Of a stretch of 60,557 bases of DNA, positions 17,335 to 24,741 are shown in pieces; position 1 is the first letter of the stretch; the number at the start of each line of letters is the position of its first letter. The position numbers and the translations under genes are program-made. The stretch lies in assembly GCF_017316185.1 (NCBI RefSeq), contig NZ_JAFLVX010000003.1, positions 1 to 60,557 on the forward strand, written 5' to 3'. The notes beneath the pieces were generated by a model, which saw only the letters and a program-made list of their open reading frames with translations, was not told the origin of the DNA and did not search any database. Origin of the DNA: Candidatus Vagococcus giribetii. GTDB lineage: Bacteria; Bacillota; Bacilli; Lactobacillales; Vagococcaceae.

Positions 17335-17688
17335 ATTATATTCCTTTCTATTAATTTTATTTTTTATTTTTGAGGTTTATCTCTAATTAAGTTGATTTTT
17401 TTCACTCTCACTTTTTTTCGAGCATCAACAACTTACAAATACTTGGACAGTTTGGACACTACTCTTAAAACATTGATATATATAGGTTTTGAAGGTACTG
17501 TTTTACTTTTTTTCTGACAATCACTTGGACACCTACTTGGACATCACTGGACACCTGTCCAACCTTTTATATAGAGGTGTCCAACCTTTTGTCAGCATTT
17601 AGAGTTTTAAACATACTACAAACATTGTTAAATCAACGTTTATAGATACCTGTCCAATATGTCCAACGTTTTTGAAGTTGTTACATCT
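17335..17688. repeat. Iteron replication origin of unit B
   Basis: The gene-free 354 bases hold nine copies of TTGGACA or its complement. Forward copies start at 17443, 17452, 17525, 17537 and 17547 (the last as CTGGACA). Reverse copies start at 17556, 17578, 17651 and 17660. The array is nearly mirror-symmetric: a pair spaced 9 bases at each outer end, AT-rich stretches (17460-17520 and 17585-17650) inside them, and a central cluster. It sits directly downstream of the helicase gene, the position of origins in staphylococcal islands, so it is most likely the element's origin bound by its own initiator. Confidence 0.85.
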
Positions 17689-19098
17689 CTAAATTATTTC
17701 TTCTTGTAAAACTAACCCTATATATCGCCATACTCTAATACCTGATACACTTTGTTTTTTCTTATAAATGCCATACTTTTCTAAATCTTTTGTAAATTTA
17801 GGCTGTGACAAAGCTTTTAAGTTTTCATCAAAACAGAAATCTACATATTTATCATAAATTTTCTTGCTAGATTCACCTGTTTTACTTTCTTTGTCAATCT
17901 CACAATACTCCTCTATGAACCTAGAGATATGATCTATATCTTTTATCCATTCTTCTTTAGCTTTTGCCATAGGCTCTGATACTGTGAATTCCTTACGTTT
18001 CAAAGCTTCATAAAAGATACGCATACAATAAAGAGTAAATACTGGTATTTCTTCCTCAATTGCTTTTAAATCGTGTTTACGGATAAAATCATCATCAATT
18101 ACTTTAGTGAATGGTATTACATTTAAACGCCTTAGCCAGCCACTTGATACATCTGACCAAGTTGGCAAATTATTAGCAGAAAAAATTAATTTAGCAAAAT
18201 TTTTAAAGTTAAAACCATCCTTACCTTTTCGCTCTGCCATAAGATAATCTCCACCAGTTAGCGATTTAATCAATCCAGTTTGAGAAATAAAACTTTCTTC
18301 TATATCAGCAAATAGATTGGCATTTTTTGCGAATAATTGGCTAGTAGCAAATCTATTTTGTTTATTCCCTAAATCTGATAAATTAACAGTCGAAACATTC
18401 TCATCGTTCAACATCTTAATAACATGGTTGATGAATACACTCTTGCCATTTTTTCCTTTGCCATGTAAAATGAAGATAGCTTGAAAAGGTTCATAGCTTC
18501 TATAAAAGCAATAGCCTATCATTTCGGATAAATGTCGTGCAGACATCTCATCACCAGTTAAGTCTTTAAGCCAATCTAAAGTCTTGACTGGCCTTTTTGT
18601 GTCCTCGACATTAATAGGATATTGATGCGACTGAAATATATAATTTTCTGGATCATGCTTTTCTAATTTATCCGTTTTAAAATTATATGTTCCGTTTTGA
18701 AAACTGACTAAGTTAGGACTGCTATTATTAAAAGGATTATCTTTAGTTGTCGTATCATAACTTTTTATCATGATGAATCGTTTAACATCAGATAAAGTCT
18801 TTGTACTCCACTTACCAACGCTTTCTAGCTTTTCAGTGATATAAGCATCTAGGAAGTCATTTAAGTCATCTACTCGCCATATACCTTTATCTATTTGAAA
18901 TCTCGCTCCATAAGTCAGTGAACCTGTTCTTATGATTGGTATTTCTTTCATAATGGCATAACCTAATTTATTAGGAAGGACTTTGCTGTCTCCGTTATCC
19001 TTGTAATATATCCAGTCTGGTGTCTCTTCTTTTTGTTGGTTTAAAATTTCTTGATTTTCTTTTATAAATACTTTTGTTTCATCAGATATATTTTTCAA
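17689..19098 (-). CDS. D5/P4-type SF3 replicative helicase
   Basis: Phage/satellite replication helicase. An N-terminal D5_N-type region spans about 100-200. The SF3 ATPase has Walker A HGKGKNGKS (about 212-220), Walker B around LFADIEES, motif C LIFSANNLP and a following Arg-rich WLRRLNVIPF. The C-terminal 80 residues look like a winged-helix origin-binding region. The start is TTG 19098, with GGAGG 7 bases upstream, overlapping the primase stop by 4 bases (TTGA), so the two are translationally coupled. The iteron array follows its stop codon directly. It would open the element origin and unwind DNA during excised replication. Confidence 0.93.
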   Translation of the reverse strand: MKNISDETKVFIKENQEILNQQKEETPDWIYYKDNGDSKVLPNKLGYAIMKEIPIIRTGSLTYGARFQIDKGIWRVDDLNDFLDAYITEKLESVGKWSTKTLSDVKRFIMIKSYDTTTKDNPFNNSSPNLVSFQNGTYNFKTDKLEKHDPENYIFQSHQYPINVEDTKRPVKTLDWLKDLTGDEMSARHLSEMIGYCFYRSYEPFQAIFILHGKGKNGKSVFINHVIKMLNDENVSTVNLSDLGNKQNRFATSQLFAKNANLFADIEESFISQTGLIKSLTGGDYLMAERKGKDGFNFKNFAKLIFSANNLPTWSDVSSGWLRRLNVIPFTKVIDDDFIRKHDLKAIEEEIPVFTLYCMRIFYEALKRKEFTVSEPMAKAKEEWIKDIDHISRFIEEYCEIDKESKTGESSKKIYDKYVDFCFDENLKALSQPKFTKDLEKYGIYKKKQSVSGIRVWRYIGLVLQEEII

Positions 19099-19943
19099 AT
19101 AATAACCTCCCTCCTAGTTTCCTTTTTAACCATGCTTTTAAATATAGTGTTTACTTCTTTTTCAGCTAAAGGAATATCTACAAAATTTTCATTTACAACT
19201 AAAAGTAATGTGTAAATTGTTTCTAAATCTGTTCCTAATGCTAGGCACTTAGAAACGAACCTCATAAGAAAATCATTTCTATTTCCTTCTTTTGCTCCTG
19301 ATACCATATCTTTTAAAAAAGTTGCCGTATATTTCACTTTTCTAGTGTTCACAGACGCATTCTCAGGCATTTTAAAATTTTGTTGTGATTGATTATCCGT
19401 AGAAGTCGCTAGAGTATCTAATAAAAACTGCGGTAACTCTGCCAATTCTGTTATATTCCCACTTACTCGCCTATAAGAGTTTTTATCTATCTTACTAGGT
19501 GCTGCGACAATATAAGAATTTTCTGCGATTATATCAATCCCATTAAATTTATTTATTTGTCTTTCGATTGTCAGATTATCAGGATATTTAAAATAAATGT
19601 GCAACCCTCCTGAAGCAGTTTTCACTCGTAAAGTATCAGGCAATTTCTCAAAATGATTTTCTAAAGTTTCAAGTGTTTTATAACCATCTTTCTCATGAAT
19701 ATCTATATCAAGGACTACTAAACCACTTTCTTTACCAGTTCTTATACCAATATTAGAAGATATAGCCTGTTCACTACTTAACCAATAGTCAGCAATAATA
19801 CTTTGGTCTGTTGTGGCAGATTTAAAACCATTTGAGAAATTATCACTCTTAACTGGTATCTTGGTATTTTTAACTAATGGTAGAACTGGAAAACCTAACT
19901 CTGCATATTTCAACGCTATATCTAACGTGCTAAATTCTTCCAC
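19095..19943 (-). CDS. Prim-Pol (archaeo-eukaryotic) DNA primase/polymerase
   Basis: Bifunctional primase/polymerase N-terminal domain (about 8-175). The metal-binding acidic pair is in VVLDIDIHE (Asp 79 and 81) and the catalytic His in GGLHIYFKY (about 115), followed by GIDI. A PriCT-1-like helical C-terminal domain (about 205-275) links to the helicase. In many phages and satellites primase and SF3 helicase form one chain; here they are two overlapping genes. The start is GTG 19943, with AGGTGA upstream. Confidence 0.92.
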   Translation of the reverse strand: MEEFSTLDIALKYAELGFPVLPLVKNTKIPVKSDNFSNGFKSATTDQSIIADYWLSSEQAISSNIGIRTGKESGLVVLDIDIHEKDGYKTLETLENHFEKLPDTLRVKTASGGLHIYFKYPDNLTIERQINKFNGIDIIAENSYIVAAPSKIDKNSYRRVSGNITELAELPQFLLDTLATSTDNQSQQNFKMPENASVNTRKVKYTATFLKDMVSGAKEGNRNDFLMRFVSKCLALGTDLETIYTLLLVVNENFVDIPLAEKEVNTIFKSMVKKETRREVII

Positions 19944-19947
19944 TGGA

Positions 19948-20142
19948 TCACCTGCTTTTATCTGTTACTAATTTAAAATCTGTTCCTGATATACTTAAAA
20001 CCCTATTATCATTTGTATATAAGCTTGCGTTTGAATACTCGCCATCTTTACAAAGTGGATAGCTTACACTATGGAAAAATGTTTTAAATAATGGTATTGA
20101 TTGTTTAATGTTACTGGTATCTTTAAATTCTAAAATTTTCAT
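19948..20142 (-). CDS. Small hypothetical protein of the replication operon
   Basis: A 64-residue protein without a recognised domain. It has a good ribosome site (GGGGTG) before ATG 20142 and ends 4 bases before the primase start, so it belongs to the early operon. Such small early proteins in satellites are diverse. Confidence 0.65.
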   Translation of the reverse strand: MKILEFKDTSNIKQSIPLFKTFFHSVSYPLCKDGEYSNASLYTNDNRVLSISGTDFKLVTDKSR

Positions 20143-20153
20143 TTTCTACACCC

Positions 20154-20363
20154 CTATTCAAAAAACTCAATAATATTATCAGTTTGTTGTCTTGAAGCTA
20201 TTTCGATACATGAAATTAATCCAATCAAACCGTCTAAATCACTAACACTTATTTTTTCAAGGTAAGTAAATTTATCATCAGCAAAGGCTTTTAATCCTTT
20301 AATTGCATTTGATAAATCATTTTGATTTCTCAATAAATCTGTTGAAACTAATTCTTTTTTCAT
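20154..20363 (-). CDS. Small hypothetical protein of the replication operon
   Basis: A 69-residue, helical, acidic protein with no recognised domain. A strong AAAGGAG site precedes ATG 20363. It lies 11 bases upstream of the next small gene. No function can be assigned from sequence. Confidence 0.65.
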   Translation of the reverse strand: MKKELVSTDLLRNQNDLSNAIKGLKAFADDKFTYLEKISVSDLDGLIGLISCIEIASRQQTDNIIEFFE

Positions 20364-20386
20364 CTTTCTATCTCCTTTATATTTCT

Positions 20387-20402
20387 ACTCATGCCCCTCA
20401 GC
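20387..20402 (+). repeat. 16-base direct repeat, left copy
   Basis: ACTCATGCCCCTCAGC, repeated exactly at 21546-21561. The two copies flank the regulatory genes (Xis-like, Cro-like, CI-like). It contains the GGGGCATGA motif in reverse. Confidence 0.85.
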
Positions 20403-20409
20403 ATGCGTT

Positions 20410-20688
20410 TTATATACTATTTTTTTCTACAAATTTCTTAACTTCTGATTTACTAATTTTTTGAACTCCATCAACTGTAAAAACCTTAAGACCTAATGAA
20501 ATATATTTTTTCAATGTATTCCGACTAACGCCGATATACTGACAACATTCTTTTAAACTCATATATTCAGGAAGATTATTTTTCTGTATCTCATCTTGAA
20601 TAAATGGTTTTAACTCTAAAATTGCAACATCTACAAATTGCTTTGAAAATTCTTCTGACAACTCTATGTGGTCTATTTTTAAATTCAT
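20410..20688 (-). CDS. Excisionase-like HTH protein
   Basis: The 92-residue protein has a C-terminal MerR/Xis-type DNA-binding helix-turn-helix: MSLKECCQYIGVSRNTLKKY at about 42-61, with a wing and a final helix SKSEVKKFVEKN. Proteins of this type direct excision or regulate early genes in islands. The start at ATG 20688 is supported by AAAGGAGGT; the longer upstream frame overlaps the preceding gene. One copy of the repressor operator lies just upstream (20704-20716). Confidence 0.78.
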   Translation of the reverse strand: MNLKIDHIELSEEFSKQFVDVAILELKPFIQDEIQKNNLPEYMSLKECCQYIGVSRNTLKKYISLGLKVFTVDGVQKISKSEVKKFVEKNSI

Positions 20689-20703
20689 GAGAACCTCCTT
20701 TAA

Positions 20704-20716
20704 GGAAACATTTCCC
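20704..20716. promoter_or_regulatory. Operator O3 of the element switch
   Basis: GGAAACATTTCCC followed by AACTT, matching the operators at 20944 and 20998. It lies between the Cro-like and Xis-like start regions. Confidence 0.65.
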
Positions 20717-20722
20717 AACTTA

Positions 20723-20923
20723 CTAGTCAAAAAAAATTTCATCTATCGTGATATCTTCTTTTATTTTTTTGAAAATATCTTTGATGATAATTTTTTCGCT
20801 ATCTTTAAATGGAACTTTGCCACGTTCTTTCTCTGAATAAGATTGCCTAGATATCGATAATCTTTCAGCTATTTGTTTTTGCTTTAAATTACACATTACC
20901 CGATAGCCTGCTATTTTTTTCAT
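20723..20923 (-). CDS. Cro-like XRE-family regulator
   Basis: The 66-residue single-domain HTH protein shows KQKQIAERLSISRQSYSEKE (helices 2-3) near residues 14-33. The start at ATG 20923 has GGAGAG upstream; the longer frame to 20959 would run through the operator. It is the first gene of the leftward early operon and faces the CI-like gene across overlapping promoters, the position of a Cro or Stl-antagonist type regulator. Confidence 0.85.
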   Translation of the reverse strand: MKKIAGYRVMCNLKQKQIAERLSISRQSYSEKERGKVPFKDSEKIIIKDIFKKIKEDITIDEIFFD

Positions 20924-20943
20924 AATGTCTCTCCTTTCTTTGC

Positions 20944-20957
20944 GGGAAACATTTCCC
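20944..20957. promoter_or_regulatory. Operator O1
   Basis: GGGAAACATTTCCC is an inverted repeat of GGGAAA and TTTCCC, placed just downstream of the leftward -10 and upstream of the rightward -35. Confidence 0.75.
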
Positions 20958-20960
20958 AAC

Positions 20961-20997
20961 TTGACACAAGTCTATCATGATGAGATACTACTGTCAA
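20961..20997. promoter_or_regulatory. Overlapping face-to-face promoters of the switch
   Basis: Rightward promoter: TTGACA 20961-20966, 17-base spacer, GATACT 20984-20989. Leftward promoter: TTGACA 20992-20997, 17-base spacer, TAGACT 20969-20974. Each -35 lies beside the other's -10, so only one can be occupied at a time. Confidence 0.88.
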
Positions 20998-21014
20998 GAA
21001 ACAATTCCCAACTT
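20998..21014. promoter_or_regulatory. Operator O2
   Basis: GAAACAATTCCCAACTT resembles O1 with one half degenerate. It lies beside the leftward -35 and near the rightward start point. Confidence 0.65.
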
Positions 21015-21033
21015 TTATTGGAAAGGAGTTTTT

Positions 21034-21537
21034 ATGAACGAGAATGATGGAAAACAAATAGGAACAAGAATTAAATCTGTTAGGGTATCAAAAGGAATGA
21101 CTATGGAAGAATTTGGAGGTCAACTTTCTCCTAAAGCTTCAAAAGGAACAATCTCTAAATGGGAAAACGGAAGGTATCTTCCTAATAATGATAGGTTAAA
21201 ACAAATAGCCGAAATAGGAAACGTTTCTATTAATTACCTTTTAGAAGGTAAATATACTTTGAAAGATATCCATATTATGCCAGAAGAAGAAAAAATAAAA
21301 CTTTTTCAGCAAGGTTCAGCATTTTTCGATACATCATCAGACGATTACCTTTTGATGATGGTTGAAAGATTTTCAAACGAAATTAAAGATGACCAGATAA
21401 AAAAAAATCTAGCAATTAGTCTCGATTCACTAGTAGAAATAAAAAATGGCAATATTCCTAAAGAGCATTTAGATTCTGAATTAAAAGATATATCTGAATG
21501 GTTTAAAGAATTACCTTATAAAGTATCAAAATTATAA
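21034..21537 (+). CDS. CI-like XRE-family repressor
   Basis: A 167-residue master regulator candidate. The N-terminal HTH (about 5-62) includes TMEEFGGQLSPKASKGTISK and the classic ISKWENGRYLP. A short acidic helical C-terminal region (about 85-167) has no protease-type LexA domain, so induction would need a binding partner, as in staphylococcal islands, rather than SOS self-cleavage (inference). The start is ATG 21034 with AAAGGAG upstream; the longer frame from 20977 includes promoter sequence. It is transcribed divergently from the Cro-like gene. Confidence 0.87.
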   Translation: MNENDGKQIGTRIKSVRVSKGMTMEEFGGQLSPKASKGTISKWENGRYLPNNDRLKQIAEIGNVSINYLLEGKYTLKDIHIMPEEEKIKLFQQGSAFFDTSSDDYLLMMVERFSNEIKDDQIKKNLAISLDSLVEIKNGNIPKEHLDSELKDISEWFKELPYKVSKL

Positions 21538-21545
21538 CCTCCTCC

Positions 21546-21561
21546 ACTCATGCCCCTCAGC
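21546..21561 (+). repeat. 16-base direct repeat, right copy
   Basis: Exact copy of 20387-20402, located between the CI-like stop and the integrase ribosome site. Confidence 0.85.
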
Positions 21562-21583
21562 TGTAACATGAGGAGGAAATAAA

Positions 21584-22762
21584 TTGGCACAAATCATTTC
21601 ATATATCAAAAAAGATAATAGCAAGGCTTATATGTATAAAGTTTATCTTGGTGTTGATCCAATTACTGGAAAAGAAAAACGAACAACAAGAAGAAATTTT
21701 AAAACAAAAAAAGAAGCCCAAATTTCTCTATCTAGGCTATTACTAGATATTGAGAAAAACGGACTTCAAACAAATAATAATACTAATCATATAAAGACAT
21801 TTAACCAATTACATGAACTATGGTTTAAGCAGCACTCAAAGGATATTAAAAACACAACTATCCAACGTATAGAGCAACATTTTAATAACCATATATTACC
21901 TAAAATGGGAGATATGGCATTAAATAAAATTACTCCTCTATACTGTCAAGATTGTTTAAATGAATGGTCTGAAAAATTAGCCACTTATAAACAATTAAAA
22001 ACTTATGTAAATATGGTCTTTAAATATGGCATTTTAATAGGTGTTATAAGCGATAACCCTATGAGTAGGACAATAACCCCTAAACAGAAAAATAAAGCTC
22101 CTGTGAATGTATCTGATAGCTTTTATACAAAGAATGAATTAAAACAATTCTTTGATTGCTTGGAAAAATTAAATGATAAAAGGGCTTATGCTTTCTTTAG
22201 AGTCTTAGCATTTTTAGGGCTAAGAAAAGGCGAGTGCATGGCTCTTCTTTGGAAAGATATAGATTTTGTTAATCGATTAATTACCATTGATAAAACACTG
22301 GTAGAATTGCAAGATGGTTCTTTTGTCGTCAACTCTACAAAAACAGAATCTTCAACAAGAACGATTCAAATGGACGATAAAACCACAAAAATCTTAAGAG
22401 AATGGAAAAACCACATCATCAGAGAAAAATTTGCTCTAGGTATTAGAGACGATAATTTTTCCGACAATGTGGTATTTTGTAACTCTGTATTTGAACGTGA
22501 TAGACAGTATCTATATAAAGCCTATCCAAATCATGTAATGGCTAAAGTGAAAAAACACTTTCCAAAAATAAAGATAATAAAAGTCCATGATTTTAGAAAA
22601 ACAAACGCATCTCTTTTATTTGAATCAGGTGCGAGCATTAAAGACGTATCACAACGTCTAGGACACAAAAATACAAAAGTAACGACTGATATATATGTAA
22701 TGGTCACGCCTACCAAACAAAAGGAAACGGTTGAATTATTTTCTAGCTATATGAATTTTTAA
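21584..22762 (+). CDS. int: Tyrosine-family site-specific integrase of unit B
   Basis: A 392-residue tyrosine recombinase. The N-terminal AP2-like arm-binding domain (about 5-50) suits the paired arm repeats found at both element ends. A SAM-like core-binding domain follows (about 65-155). The catalytic domain has the first Arg in GLRKGE, HDFR with His 335 and Arg 338, LGH with His 361 and nucleophile Tyr 371. The start is TTG 21584, with AGGAGG 7 bases upstream; no in-frame ATG has a comparable site. It ends at the right arm repeat, 85 bases from the att core in the mnmG 3' end. All catalytic residues are intact. Confidence 0.95.
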   Translation: MAQIISYIKKDNSKAYMYKVYLGVDPITGKEKRTTRRNFKTKKEAQISLSRLLLDIEKNGLQTNNNTNHIKTFNQLHELWFKQHSKDIKNTTIQRIEQHFNNHILPKMGDMALNKITPLYCQDCLNEWSEKLATYKQLKTYVNMVFKYGILIGVISDNPMSRTITPKQKNKAPVNVSDSFYTKNELKQFFDCLEKLNDKRAYAFFRVLAFLGLRKGECMALLWKDIDFVNRLITIDKTLVELQDGSFVVNSTKTESSTRTIQMDDKTTKILREWKNHIIREKFALGIRDDNFSDNVVFCNSVFERDRQYLYKAYPNHVMAKVKKHFPKIKIIKVHDFRKTNASLLFESGASIKDVSQRLGHKNTKVTTDIYVMVTPTKQKETVELFSSYMNF

Positions 22763-22786
22763 AACCGTAGTCAATATCGTAGTCAA
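22762..22786 (+). repeat. Right arm-type integrase site of unit B
   Basis: Identical 25-base copy of 14455-14479 with two CGTAGTCAA motifs, starting in the integrase stop codon. Confidence 0.85.
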
Positions 22787-22835
22787 TTAGTATTCAATGG
22801 TTTATATCACTTGGTAAACATTGATAAATCAAGGT

Positions 22836-24725
22836 TTAATCTTGTTTTTTCGCTATTTTACCTTGTTCAATATAAACCATTAAGATACTGATATCTGCTG
22901 GGTTAACACCGCTAATACGACTAGCTTGAGCGATTGTTTCTGGTCTGATTTTTTCTAACTTTTGAACAGCTTCAGTCGCTAAACTATTCACTTTTGTGTA
23001 ATCAATGTTTTCTGGAATACGTTTAGCTTCCATACGTTTCAATTTATCTACTTTATCGTTGGCTTTTTTAATATAGCCAGCGTACTTCACTTGAATTTCG
23101 ACTTGTTCGTACACATAACGTGGAACTGCCACTTCTGGTGTATCAATGAACTTAGCAATATCTTGATAAGTTAATTCTGGACGTTTCAATAAGTCAGCTG
23201 CTAAAATACCATCTTTTAAAGCGGCACTATTTTTCTCAGCTAAGTAAGCTTGTAATTCTTTAGTTGGTTTTAAACGAATTGTTTCTAATCGCTTCATCTC
23301 TTTAGCAATCATTTCTTTTTTAGCTTCATACTCTTCATAACGCTCGGCATTAACTAAACCAATGTCATGGCCTGTTTCAGTTAAACGTAAATCAGCATTA
23401 TCATGACGAAGTAGCAAACGGTATTCCGCACGTGACGTTAATAAACGATAAGGTTCATTAGTTCCTTTAGTAACTAAGTCATCAATTAGCACACCAATAT
23501 AAGCGTCACTACGTTTTAAGACTAAAGGTTCTTTACCTTGGATTTTAAGTGAGGCATTAATTCCAGCCATTAAACCTTGGCAAGCTGCTTCTTCATAACC
23601 AGATGTTCCATTTGTTTGACCTGCTGTATAAAGTCCAGCTATTTTCATTGTTTCTAACGTTGGGCGTAATTGATGAGGAACCACTACATCATACTCAATA
23701 GCGTAGCCACTACGCATGATTTCTGCATTTTCAAGACCAGCCACACTATGAATAACTTCGTATTGTACATCTTCTGGTAGCGACGTTGATAACCCTTGAA
23801 CGTAAACTTCTTCTGTCTCTGCTCCTTCTGGCTCTAAGAAGATTTGGTGACGCGGTTTATCGCTAAAGCGGACAACCTTATCTTCAATAGAAGGACAATA
23901 TCTAGCGCCTACTCCTTCAACAATTCCCGTAAACATTGGGGCACGGTGTAAATTCTCACGAATCACTTCATGAGTATCTAAATTAGTATAAGTTAACCAA
24001 CAAGGTAGTTGATCTTGTTTATACACGTCATCTGTTGTTTCAAAACTGAAATGATTTGGTGTTGTATCTCCTGGTTGGATTTCAGTCACGTCATAATTAA
24101 TCGAACTTGATTTCACACGAGGAGGCGTTCCTGTTTTAAATCGTTCAATCTCAAGTCCCAACTCTTTTAAGTGATCTGCTAAACCAATAGCTGGTAATGA
24201 GTTGTTTGGACCAGATGAGTATTTCAAGTCACCAATAATGATTTCACCACGTAAAGCAGTTCCTGCTGTAATAATAACGGCTTTACTGAAAAATTGAGTC
24301 CCTGTACTAATCTCCACACCTTTTACAACATTATCTTCAACGATTAGTTTTTCAACAATCCCTTGACGTAAATCTAAGTTAGGTGTTCTTTCTAATGTAT
24401 GTTTCATCTCTGTTTGGTAAGCAAACTTATCTGCTTGAGCTCTTAATGCTCTCACAGCTGGTCCTTTACCTGTATTTAGCATACGCATTTGAATATAAGT
24501 TTTATCGATGTTTCTACCCATCTCTCCACCTAAAGCATCAATCTCACGAACCACAACTCCTTTAGCTGGTCCTCCAATTGATGGATTACATGGCATAAAA
24601 CCAATGATATCTAAATTTAGTGTTACTAATAATGTCTTCATGCCCATTCGTGCTGCAGCAAGTGAAGCTTCTGAACCTGCGTGACCACCACCGACAACGA
24701 TGACGTCGTATTGTTGTTTTTCCAT
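22836..24725 (-). CDS. mnmG: tRNA uridine-5-carboxymethylaminomethyl(34) synthesis enzyme MnmG (GidA)
   Basis: FAD enzyme that, with MnmE, modifies U34 of several tRNAs. The N-terminal dinucleotide fold is [12 protein letters not shown] (about 11-22). Conserved [10 protein letters not shown] and the C-terminal helical MnmE-binding domain ending [13 protein letters not shown] are present. Full length at 629 residues. Its last codons contain the att core, so the current tail was probably supplied by the inserted element and the reading frame is preserved by it. It follows mnmE by 16 bases; the normal partner rsmG now lies 11 kb away. Confidence 0.97.
   Translation of the reverse strand: MEKQQYDVIVVGGGHAGSEASLAAARMGMKTLLVTLNLDIIGFMPCNPSIGGPAKGVVVREIDALGGEMGRNIDKTYIQMRMLNTGKGPAVRALRAQADKFAYQTEMKHTLERTPNLDLRQGIVEKLIVEDNVVKGVEISTGTQFFSKAVIITAGTALRGEIIIGDLKYSSGPNNSLPAIGLADHLKELGLEIERFKTGTPPRVKSSSINYDVTEIQPGDTTPNHFSFETTDDVYKQDQLPCWLTYTNLDTHEVIRENLHRAPMFTGIVEGVGARYCPSIEDKVVRFSDKPRHQIFLEPEGAETEEVYVQGLSTSLPEDVQYEVIHSVAGLENAEIMRSGYAIEYDVVVPHQLRPTLETMKIAGLYTAGQTNGTSGYEEAACQGLMAGINASLKIQGKEPLVLKRSDAYIGVLIDDLVTKGTNEPYRLLTSRAEYRLLLRHDNADLRLTETGHDIGLVNAERYEEYEAKKEMIAKEMKRLETIRLKPTKELQAYLAEKNSAALKDGILAADLLKRPELTYQDIAKFIDTPEVAVPRYVYEQVEIQVKYAGYIKKANDKVDKLKRMEAKRIPENIDYTKVNSLATEAVQKLEKIRPETIAQASRISGVNPADISILMVYIEQGKIAKKQD
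22847..22868. repeat. att3 (attR): core in the mnmG 3' end
   Basis: 22 bases identical to att1 (11640-11661) and 19 of 22 identical to att2. It encodes EQGKIAK of MnmG, and marks the right end of unit B. Confidence 0.9.
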
Positions 24726-24741
24726 TATGTTAATCTCCCTA

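Noticed and set aside
17443-17666. CRISPR array
   Set aside because: The repeats are 7 bases long, in both orientations, with irregular spacing; no cas genes in the window.
17335-17688. Decayed portal or terminase gene before the capsid gene
   Set aside because: All frames are stop-rich and the segment is explained by the iteron array.
11640-22868. One single element bounded by att1 and att3
   Set aside because: The identical arm repeats lie inside att2 and att3 only, and att2 is an independent, synonymously diverged mnmG end, which fits two units better.
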